A DNA stretch of 8,244 nt. Source: Flavobacteriales bacterium (GTDB lineage Bacteria; Bacteroidota; Bacteroidia; Flavobacteriales; BACL11). Below the pieces are notes generated by a model, which was not told where the DNA came from, searched no databases, and was given only the letters and a program-made list of their open reading frames with translations. Shown here piece after piece: positions 1 to 5,464 of this stretch; position 1 is the stretch's first letter; every line of letters begins with the position of its first letter. The DNA is taken from NCBI GenBank assembly GCA_018695965.1, contig JABHQB010000006.1, positions 1-8,244 of the forward strand, written 5' to 3'. The translations under genes and the position numbers were made by a program.

Positions 1-136
1 CATCAGCACAAGTTTCATCTTCTCCACCTGTGCAACATTCTTTAGCACAGTCATCAGCACAAGTTTCATCTTCTCCACCTGTGCAACATTCTTTAGCACA
101 GTCATCAGCACAAGTTTCAGCTTCTCCACCTGTGCA
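1..136 (-). repeat. 51-bp in-frame tandem repeat (at least 2.6 copies)
   Basis: Bases 1-51 and 52-102 are identical. Bases 103-136 match the first 34 bases of the unit with one change at 120, which makes Ala instead of Asp in the protein. The 51-bp unit is a multiple of three and encodes 17 residues of the cysteine-rich lipoprotein. Perfect identity, including third codon positions, points to recent duplication by slippage or unequal recombination. The array continues past the left edge, so its length is unknown. Confidence 0.93.
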
Positions 137-190
137 GGCAGTAAAAGCAAACATCACTCCAACTAATAATAAATACATTAATTTTTTCAT
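1..190 (-). CDS. Cysteine-rich tandem-repeat lipoprotein, N-terminal part (C-terminus beyond window)
   Basis: I do not recognise a named family. The ATG is at 190-188 and the frame stays open to base 1, giving 63 visible codons and no stop. Residues 1-18 are a short hydrophobic signal peptide ending in a lipobox-like FTA-C, with Cys19 as the likely lipidated residue, so the product should be anchored to a membrane outside the cytoplasm. From Cys19 on, the protein is a 17-residue repeat, CTGGEDETCADDCAKEC, with cysteines spaced C-x3-C-x3-CC-x7-C. The visible part has ten cysteines and is strongly acidic. Cysteines at i, i+4 and i+8 would line one face of a helix, which suggests metal or copper binding or disulfide stacking; that is inference only. 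The gene is divergent from the DUF4296 lipoprotein gene, with a 60-bp gap and a possible -7 box at 220-227. The total repeat number cannot be known from here. The reading frame and signal are clear; the function is unknown. Confidence 0.8.
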   Translation of the reverse strand, partial: MKKLMYLLLVGVMFAFTACTGGEAETCADDCAKECCTGGEDETCADDCAKECCTGGEDETCAD

Positions 191-219
191 GTTATAAATT
201 TTATTGGTTAATAATGATG

Positions 220-227
220 CAAATATA
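220..227 (-). promoter_or_regulatory. Candidate -7 element for the cysteine-rich lipoprotein gene
   Basis: On the minus strand this reads TATATTTG, a full match to the Bacteroidota -7 consensus TAnnTTTG. It ends 29 nt before the ATG at 190, which would give a leader of roughly 20-25 nt. I see no good TTTG or TTG -33 element at the expected 17-23 nt spacing, and the region is very AT-rich, so a chance match is possible. Confidence 0.4.
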
Positions 228-238
228 TCTAAATAAAA

Positions 239-246
239 TACATTTG
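239..246 (+). promoter_or_regulatory. Candidate -7 element for the DUF4296 gene, 4 nt before its GTG start
   Basis: The sequence TACATTTG matches the Bacteroidota -7 consensus TAnnTTTG. Only 4 nt (TAGA) separate it from the GTG at 251, so transcription would begin at or very near the start codon. No clear -33 TTTG is present. It is the only plus-strand match to this consensus I find in the 60-bp gap shared with the divergent lipoprotein gene. Confidence 0.4.
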
Positions 247-250
247 TAGA

Positions 251-562
251 GTGAAACCTATTTATTTACTTTCTTTCTTAATATTATTCTCTTGTTCTAA
301 AAAAGAAGAACAAAATCATAATATTATTCCAAAGGATCAGTTTGCTAATATTCTGGCAAAAATTTATTTGGTAGAATCAGATTTTAAGTTAAATAGAGTA
401 AATAATTCAGATTATCAGAAGATTCTATCTGATCATAATGTAAATAAAACTAATTTTGAAAATACACTACAGTATTATTCGGAAAGACCAGGGTTATTTG
501 AAAAGATTCATGAAGAAATATTAATAGATCTGGAAGAAACAAGAGATCAGTTAACTGATTAG
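251..562 (+). CDS. DUF4296 family lipoprotein
   Basis: A 103-residue predicted lipoprotein of unknown function. Residues 1-14 form a short signal peptide (MKPIYLLSFLILFS) and Cys15 is the likely lipid-attachment site. The mature protein carries the DUF4296 pattern: IIPKDQFANILAKIYLVES at 25-43, and a helical stretch near 69-96 with YYSERPGLFEKIHEEIL. In DUF4296 proteins generally the first of these stretches reads IPxDxMxxILxDxYLxEA, and the total length of about 100-130 residues is normal. Cys15 is followed by SKKEE, which loosely resembles the charged surface-export signal described for Capnocytophaga lipoproteins; this is suggestive only. The start must be the GTG at 251: there is an in-frame TAA at 230-232, and no ATG, GTG or TTG occurs between 251 and the lipobox Cys. 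Its stop codon overlaps the stop of the convergent epimerase gene by 4 bp. Family assignment is from memory of the pattern. Confidence 0.85.
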   Translation: MKPIYLLSFLILFSCSKKEEQNHNIIPKDQFANILAKIYLVESDFKLNRVNNSDYQKILSDHNVNKTNFENTLQYYSERPGLFEKIHEEILIDLEETRDQLTD

Positions 563-1560
563 ATTCTTTCAGAAAACCATTGACAATATTTTTTCACACT
601 TTCTTGTATTGGAACGAATTTAAATGAGATTGTATCTTGAATTTTTTTGGTTGAGTAACTACTGTTTTTCATAGCAGAATTTGCAGTTTCTTTCGTAATA
701 AGAGGTCTTCTGCCTGTAATAAAGGATCGAAGAAGTTCTATTCTCCAAGCTAATTCTTTCATTAATGGAGTTACTTTTATAGTAGCTTTCTTTTTATTAA
801 ATCCTTCAGCAATCATATCAAATAATTCTCTGAACTTTAAATTTGCTCCATTAATAATAAATCTTTCATTTTTTATATCAGATTCAAGCAATTTAATTGC
901 ACATTCTGATACATCTGTAACATCTACATATCCAGTAGAACCACTTGTATAATATTTTAGTCCATCATAAATCTTCTGAAATATTTGAGAACTTCCTTTT
1001 GTCCAATCTCCTGGCCCTAAAATGACAGAAGGATTTAAAATTACTACATCTAACCCTTCTTGTGAAGCTCTCCAAACTTCTTGCTCCGAATAATATTTTG
1101 AAAGAGAATAATTATTTTCCTTTTTACTGATTTTAAAATCACAATTCTCATCAACAATATCAGAAGTGGTGTTTCTTCCTAGGGCAGCTATCGAACTAAT
1201 ATAGGAAAGCTTCTCAATTCCTGCAGATAGAGCAACATTTACTATGTTTATCGTTCCTTCGACATTAATTTTGTATATTGTTTCATCATCATCATTATGA
1301 AAAGAAACTATAGCAGCGGCATGAATAACTTTCGTACAATTTTTCATCCCTTCTTCTAAAGAAGGAATATCATTTACATCTCCATTTACCCATTTTATTT
1401 TATTGAATTGTGATTCAGCATTGTAATAAGTAAAAACATCTTTACAAACATCTAAAGAACTTCTTTCCCTTTTCAAAGCCTTAAATGAGATGTTCCTTTG
1501 AGATAATTTTAATAAGATATGAGATCCAACTAATCCTGTTCCTCCAGTAATAAATATCAT
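559..1560 (-). CDS. NAD(P)-dependent epimerase/dehydratase-like reductase (extended SDR)
   Basis: A 333-residue cytosolic oxidoreductase of the extended short-chain dehydrogenase/reductase superfamily, closest in style to dihydroflavonol-4-reductase/3-beta-HSD-like proteins. The N-terminus TGGTGLVG (5-12) is the GxxGxxG dinucleotide-binding loop. GDVND (60-64) and HAAA (80-83) are typical of the Rossmann fold. The catalytic set is Ser122/Ser123 in YISSIAALG with Tyr151 and Lys155 in YSLSK. NPSVILGPGD (176-185) and YVDVTDVSECAIKLLES (211-227) are the usual substrate-side motifs. Length is normal for the class. The start is secure because the first Rossmann strand begins at residue 2. The natural substrate cannot be read from sequence: sugar nucleotide, flavonoid-like, sterol-like and other carbonyl substrates are all possible. 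The gene is divergent from tyrS across 89 bp and convergent with the DUF4296 gene with overlapping stop codons. Confidence 0.9.
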   Translation of the reverse strand: MIFITGGTGLVGSHILLKLSQRNISFKALKRERSSLDVCKDVFTYYNAESQFNKIKWVNGDVNDIPSLEEGMKNCTKVIHAAAIVSFHNDDDETIYKINVEGTINIVNVALSAGIEKLSYISSIAALGRNTTSDIVDENCDFKISKKENNYSLSKYYSEQEVWRASQEGLDVVILNPSVILGPGDWTKGSSQIFQKIYDGLKYYTSGSTGYVDVTDVSECAIKLLESDIKNERFIINGANLKFRELFDMIAEGFNKKKATIKVTPLMKELAWRIELLRSFITGRRPLITKETANSAMKNSSYSTKKIQDTISFKFVPIQESVKKYCQWFSERI

Positions 1561-1564
1561 AAAG

Positions 1565-1572
1565 CAAAGATA
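1565..1572 (-). promoter_or_regulatory. Candidate -7 element for the epimerase gene, 4 nt before its ATG
   Basis: The minus strand reads TATCTTTG, matching TAnnTTTG. Only 4 nt (CTTT) lie between it and the ATG at 1560. A transcript from it would have almost no leader. No TTTG -33 box lies at the expected spacing, where a degenerate heptamer tract sits instead. It is the only minus-strand match to the consensus I find in this intergenic region. Confidence 0.4.
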
Positions 1573-1625
1573 AAATATTAGTGATTAGATGTAAGATATT
1601 AGAGTATAGATTTAAAATTTTATCT
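1568..1625. repeat. 9-bp inverted repeat spanning the epimerase/tyrS intergenic region
   Basis: The left arm AGATAAAAT (1568-1576) and right arm ATTTTATCT (1617-1625) are perfect reverse complements separated by 40 nt. The arms overlap the two divergent -7-like boxes at 1565-1572 and 1625-1632. It could be a symmetric operator or a chance pairing in AT-rich DNA; the 40-nt loop makes a terminator unlikely. Confidence 0.5.
1577..1611. repeat. Degenerate heptamer tandem tract (five ATTAGAT-like units)
   Basis: The stretch divides into five consecutive 7-nt units: ATTAGTG, ATTAGAT, GTAAGAT, ATTAGAG, TATAGAT. All five have AG at unit positions 4-5, and the consensus is ATTAGAT. The following 7 nt (TTAAAAT) may be a decayed sixth unit. 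The tract is non-coding and fills the space between the two divergent -7-like boxes. Its function is unknown. Confidence 0.6.
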
Positions 1626-1632
1626 ATTTTTG
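1625..1632 (+). promoter_or_regulatory. Candidate -7 element for tyrS
   Basis: TATTTTTG matches the Bacteroidota consensus TAnnTTTG and ends 17 nt before the ATG of tyrS at 1650, implying a leader of about 10-12 nt. That is too short for any T-box or attenuator. A matching -33 TTTG is not visible. Confidence 0.4.
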
Positions 1633-1649
1633 AAAAAAATATGTAACAG

Positions 1650-2918
1650 ATGAACTTTATAGAAGAATTAAAATGGAGAGGAATGATACACGATATCATG
1701 CCTGGAACGGAAGAGCAATTTGCAAAAGAAACAACTTCTGCTTATATTGGTTTTGATCCGACATCTGACTCATTACATATAGGAAATTTGGTTCAGATAA
1801 TGATTTTGGTTCATTTGCAAAGATGCGGACACAAACCTTTTGCTTTAGTTGGTGGTGCTACCGGCATGGTTGGTGATCCTTCTGGAAAAAGCAAGGAGCG
1901 TAATCTGTTAGATGAAGAAACATTAAATCATAATTTATCATCAGTACAAAAACAATTGGAACAATTTTTAGATTTTGATTGTGGGGAAAACTCTGCGGAG
2001 GTAGTAAATAATTTTGATTGGTTTAATGGTTTTTCCTTTTTAGATTTTATTCGTGATGTAGGGAAACACATTTCTGTAAATTATATGATGGCAAAAGATT
2101 CTGTAAAGAGTAGATTGGAAACAGGAATTAGTTTTACTGAATTTTCCTATCAATTGGTGCAAGCATATGATTTTTATTGGCTTTGGAAAAATAAAAATTG
2201 TAAAGTGCAATTAGGAGGTTCTGATCAGTGGGGAAACATTGTAAGCGGAACTGAACTTATCAGAAGAAAGGGAGAGGGGAAAGCGTTTGCAGTAACTACT
2301 CCATTAATTCAAAAAGCAGATGGAGGCAAGTTTGGGAAAACAGAAAGCGGGAATATTTGGCTAGACAAATCCAAAACTTCCCCATATAAATTTTACCAGT
2401 TCTGGTTAAATTCTTCAGATGAAGATGCGAAAAACTATATAAAGATTTTTACTCTGAAGGGTGAGGAAGAAATAAAAAAACTAATTGAAGAACATGATAA
2501 AACTCCTCATTTAAGATTGTTGCAAAAATCAATTGCTGAAGAAGTGACGACAAGAGTACACAGTAAAGAAGATTTAGAGATGGGAATTAAAGCTTCTGGT
2601 ATTTTGTTTGGGACATCTACTGCAGAGGATTTGAAAAGTTTGGATCTAGACACTTTCCTTTCTGTATTTGAAGGTGTTCCTCAGTTTGAAATAAATAAAT
2701 CAGATTTAAGTGCAGGAATTTTAGACTTACTTGCTGAAAAAACACAAGTGTTTGCATCTAAAGGGGAGGCAAGGAGAATGATACAATCCAATGCAGTAAG
2801 TATAAATAAAGAAAAAATTAGGGAAGATTTTAAAATTTCTGAAGATGACTTATTGGATGGAAAATATATATTATTCCAAAAAGGAAAGAAAAATTACTTT
2901 TTACTTATTGTTTCTTAA
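1650..2918 (+). CDS. tyrS: Tyrosyl-tRNA synthetase (tyrosine--tRNA ligase)
   Basis: Charges tRNA-Tyr with tyrosine using ATP, in the cytoplasm. At 422 residues it is the usual bacterial TyrRS length. The class I catalytic domain shows AYIGFDPTSDSLHIGN (31-46), in which HIGN is the HIGH signature, then GGATGMVGDPSG (68-79), the tyrosine pocket SYQLVQAYD (166-174), and QLGGSDQWGNI (187-197). KFGKT (227-231) is the KMSKS-type signature. A C-terminal S4 RNA-binding domain covers about 355-420, with ASKGEARRMIQSNAVSIN and a final GKKNYFL. The start is supported by the in-frame TAA at 1644-1646, the next codon but one upstream of the ATG, and by the family-typical N-terminus. No T-box-like leader is present. 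The 3' end overlaps the convergent small membrane protein gene by 14 bp. I see no missing catalytic motif. Confidence 0.98.
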   Translation: MNFIEELKWRGMIHDIMPGTEEQFAKETTSAYIGFDPTSDSLHIGNLVQIMILVHLQRCGHKPFALVGGATGMVGDPSGKSKERNLLDEETLNHNLSSVQKQLEQFLDFDCGENSAEVVNNFDWFNGFSFLDFIRDVGKHISVNYMMAKDSVKSRLETGISFTEFSYQLVQAYDFYWLWKNKNCKVQLGGSDQWGNIVSGTELIRRKGEGKAFAVTTPLIQKADGGKFGKTESGNIWLDKSKTSPYKFYQFWLNSSDEDAKNYIKIFTLKGEEEIKKLIEEHDKTPHLRLLQKSIAEEVTTRVHSKEDLEMGIKASGILFGTSTAEDLKSLDLDTFLSVFEGVPQFEINKSDLSAGILDLLAEKTQVFASKGEARRMIQSNAVSINKEKIREDFKISEDDLLDGKYILFQKGKKNYFLLIVS

Positions 2919-3357
2919 TCTTTTTCAAAGCTTTTCCAAACTCATTGTGTCTTTGGCTGCCAAACATAATGTTTGTATTATTTTTCAAAAATACTTTTAC
3001 TCCTTTATTCCCACTTACATTATAAGCTTTTCCTTTAAATCCAAATTTAATTCCCCATCCTCCATATTCTTTCATTGGGGAGTATTCAATTGCTTTAAAT
3101 TTCTCTATATCTTCTATCTTAATTGTGTGAGATTTAAAATGAAAAGGAAAAAATTGATAATGTAATCCGTCCACGCTTACTTTTATTCTTAGTTGAAATG
3201 TATAAAACAAAAGAGGAATTCCTAATCCAATCAGAACGTGATACCAATTAATTGGATTCTCGTCAAATGGCCCAAAAGATATAATAGGAAAGGAGAGTAA
3301 AATAACCCACAACCACCATTGTGTAAATCTCTGATTTTCTTCAAATAAGTATTTCAT
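2905..3357 (-). CDS. Small two-helix membrane protein with PH-like C-terminal domain
   Basis: A 150-residue hypothetical protein; I cannot assign a named function. Two hydrophobic helices are visible, about 13-29 (rich in W, I and L) and 38-55, joined by a short polar loop. A soluble, beta-rich C-terminal part runs from about 56 to 140 and carries EYGGWGIKFGFKGKAYNVSG (97-116), then GVKVFLKNNTNIMFGSQ. This pattern of two transmembrane segments plus a GGWGI...G...GVxLxLxxG...G(S/T)Q sheet resembles small bacterial PH-like (bPH) membrane proteins common in Bacteroidota. That comparison is from memory. The start is coupled to the upstream DUF255 lipoprotein gene through TAATG (1-nt overlap), so the two are probably made together. 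It is the last gene of the operon and its end overlaps the end of tyrS by 14 bp. Confidence 0.8.
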   Translation of the reverse strand: MKYLFEENQRFTQWWLWVILLSFPIISFGPFDENPINWYHVLIGLGIPLLFYTFQLRIKVSVDGLHYQFFPFHFKSHTIKIEDIEKFKAIEYSPMKEYGGWGIKFGFKGKAYNVSGNKGVKVFLKNNTNIMFGSQRHNEFGKALKKIKKQ

Positions 3358-5456
3358 TATTTAATTTGTTTTAATGCCTGTTTAATTTCTGTTGTTGGAA
3401 GTTGACAAACTTTGTTTTCGCAAACATAAATCATAGTTGTTCCTTCCACATATTTCCCTTCCAAGAGTTCCAAATTACTTTCTTTAAAACTACCAATAAA
3501 TAATGTATTTGGATTGTATCTTGTGTTCATTTCCATAGTTTTATCATGAGCATCTTCCCCAACAATTGCTATTTCATAATAAGGAGAAACTTGTTTTAAC
3601 ATAAGTGTAGCGTAATTTGCATATCCAGAAGCATAACTATCCATATCAGGTTTTACATTATTAAGCATTTTAATGCTCATTTCTTTGTAATTGTCTTTTC
3701 CTAAGATAGTTCCTAAATCGAAAAGGGAGTTTGCCATTACCGAATTTGATGCAGGAATTACATTGTCATTTATTTCCATTTTTCTGGCTACAAGCTCTGG
3801 ATCTAAATCAGAGGTGAAAAAGAACATTCCACTTTTTGTGTCATAAAAATGGGCAATTGCATATTCGGTTAATTTTTTTGAATACGTAAGCCATGTTGTA
3901 TCGAATGTAGCTTCATATAATCGAATAAATGCAGAAATTGTAAGGGAATAATCTTCTAAATATGCATTTATTGTAGATCTTCCATCTTTGTAAGAATGAA
4001 GTAATTTTCCATCTTCACTCATTTGAGTATTTACAATAAAATTCCCATTTTTCAGAGCAATATCTAAATGATGTTTTACTCCGAAGGTCATATAGGCGTC
4101 TATATATCCTTTCAACATCAGTGAGTTCCAAGAAGTGAGAGATTTATCATCTAAGCCTGGTCTAATTCTTTTATCTCTTGCTCCCATCAGAACTTTTTTC
4201 CAATTTTTAATTTTACTTTCTAAATCAGAAATAGAAATAGTATGTTTTTTCGCTATTCGTTCTTTACTTTCTTTTCTGAGTAAAATATAGTTTCCATGTT
4301 CCCAAAGCCCTTTTCCATTAATATTGTAATAGTCTTTAAAAATGGAAAAATCTTCTATAATTAAGGATTTTAATTCCTGTTCATTCCAAACATAAAACTT
4401 TCCTTCTTCTCCTTCACTATCAGCATCAAGTGCAGAATAGAATGCTCCGTTTTCTGCCATTAATTCTCTTTCTATAAATTCTAATGTCTCAAAAACCACT
4501 TCTTTATAAAGAGGCTTTTGGTGTTTTAAATAGGCCTCAGAATACAAGCTAACTAATTGTCCGTTATCATAAAGCATTTTTTCAAAGTGAGGGGCTTTCC
4601 AATATTTGTCTACTGAATATCGAGCAAATCCACCACCAATTTGGTCATAAATTCCTCCAAAAGCCATCTTGTCTAAAGTGAGCTCTACATGTTCTGATAC
4701 CTCAGGATTATTAGATAAGTGTCCGTATTTTAGTAAGAAATTATAAGCGTTTGGCATTGGAAATTTAGGAGCTCCATTTGTTCCTCCTTCTGTATTGTCA
4801 AATTTCTCTGACCAAGGAGAAACCATATTGTCTAAATCTTTCCATTTGAAGTCTATTTCATCTGTATTTTCAACAATATTCTCTGTCTGCTGTATTCCCT
4901 TTGTTAGCCTTCTGGCAAATTCAATTACTCTATTTTTATCTGTTTTATAGATATTTGCCATTTGCAGGATTTGTTTTTTCCAATCGTCTTTTCTAAAATA
5001 TGTACCTCCCCAAAATGGTTGCCCGTTCGGAAGAGCAATGCAATTTAGTGGCCAACCACCTCTATTATTCATCAATTGTACTGCAGTCATATAAATCTGA
5101 TCTACATCAGGTCGTTCTTCTCTATCTACTTTTATACAAATAAAATTATCATTCATTACTTTAGCTACTGCCGAATCTTCAAAACTTTCATGTTCCATTA
5201 CATGACACCAATGGCAAGCTGAATACCCAATACTAATAAGTAATAACTTATCTTCCTTTTTTGCTTTTGCTAGAGTTTCTTCATTCCATGGGTGCCAGTT
5301 TACTGGATTATGAGCATGTTGCAGTAAATATGGACTTGTTTCGTTTACAAGGGAGTTAGTATATTTATGTTCTTCAGTCATATCATTTTTTTCATGTTGA
5401 CTATTACAAGAGGTTGTAAAAAAAAGTAAGGACCCTATAATAATAAGATAACGCAT
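3357..5456 (-). CDS. DUF255 / YyaL-SPATA20 family thioredoxin-fold lipoprotein
   Basis: A 699-residue member of the DUF255 family (B. subtilis YyaL, human SPATA20), whose biochemical role is poorly defined. Residues 1-16 look like a lipoprotein signal peptide with Cys17 as the anchor (FTTS-C). The family hallmark follows: ETSPYLLQHAHNPVNWHPW (39-57), the thioredoxin-like active site GYSACHWCHVM (77-87, Cys81/Cys84), KVDREERPDVDQIY (109-122) and GGWPLN (133-138). From about 205 onward lies the (alpha/alpha) toroid resembling AGE or six-hairpin glycosidases, with FGGIYDQIGGGFARYSVD (266-283), PHFEKMLYDN (289-298), ALDADSEGEEGKFYVW (342-357) and IPASNSVMANSL (567-578). It ends with the usual YVCENKVCQLP. 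Length is normal. The CHWC motif in a lipoprotein implies a redox or thiol role at the envelope; this is inference. An internal Met26 could give a version without the signal. The start lies 8 nt after the M20 peptidase stop. Confidence 0.93.
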   Translation of the reverse strand: MRYLIIIGSLLFFTTSCNSQHEKNDMTEEHKYTNSLVNETSPYLLQHAHNPVNWHPWNEETLAKAKKEDKLLLISIGYSACHWCHVMEHESFEDSAVAKVMNDNFICIKVDREERPDVDQIYMTAVQLMNNRGGWPLNCIALPNGQPFWGGTYFRKDDWKKQILQMANIYKTDKNRVIEFARRLTKGIQQTENIVENTDEIDFKWKDLDNMVSPWSEKFDNTEGGTNGAPKFPMPNAYNFLLKYGHLSNNPEVSEHVELTLDKMAFGGIYDQIGGGFARYSVDKYWKAPHFEKMLYDNGQLVSLYSEAYLKHQKPLYKEVVFETLEFIERELMAENGAFYSALDADSEGEEGKFYVWNEQELKSLIIEDFSIFKDYYNINGKGLWEHGNYILLRKESKERIAKKHTISISDLESKIKNWKKVLMGARDKRIRPGLDDKSLTSWNSLMLKGYIDAYMTFGVKHHLDIALKNGNFIVNTQMSEDGKLLHSYKDGRSTINAYLEDYSLTISAFIRLYEATFDTTWLTYSKKLTEYAIAHFYDTKSGMFFFTSDLDPELVARKMEINDNVIPASNSVMANSLFDLGTILGKDNYKEMSIKMLNNVKPDMDSYASGYANYATLMLKQVSPYYEIAIVGEDAHDKTMEMNTRYNPNTLFIGSFKESNLELLEGKYVEGTTMIYVCENKVCQLPTTEIKQALKQIK

Positions 5457-5464
5457 TTTATAGA

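Noticed and set aside
1..136. Direct repeats at the left edge as a CRISPR array
   Set aside because: The copies abut with no unique spacers, the unit is 51 bp and in frame, and they translate into a continuous lipoprotein.
198..239. ATTTTATT / AATAAAAT inverted repeat between the two divergent lipoprotein genes
   Set aside because: Eight all-A/T bases in a very AT-rich gap are likely by chance. It shares an ATAAAAT core with the arms at 1568-1625 but in the opposite arrangement, so I did not call it a common operator.
1561..1649. A T-box or other tRNA-sensing leader before tyrS
   Set aside because: The likely leader is only about 10-17 nt, and no specifier or antiterminator structure fits.
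1481..1699. Minus-strand 72-codon open frame across the epimerase start and tyrS start
   Set aside because: It runs out of frame over two well-supported genes, and its low-complexity Ile/Leu/Ser-rich product has no recognisable motif.
2889..2902. AAAAA-TTAC-TTTTT as a terminator hairpin at the convergent junction
   Set aside because: The five-pair stem is all A-T with no GC content, too weak to support an intrinsic terminator.
2845..3165. Plus-strand 106-codon open frame over the tyrS end and the small membrane protein gene
   Set aside because: It is a shadow of tyrS and of the antisense gene, and its hydrophobic composition reflects the complement of Lys/Glu-rich coding sequence.
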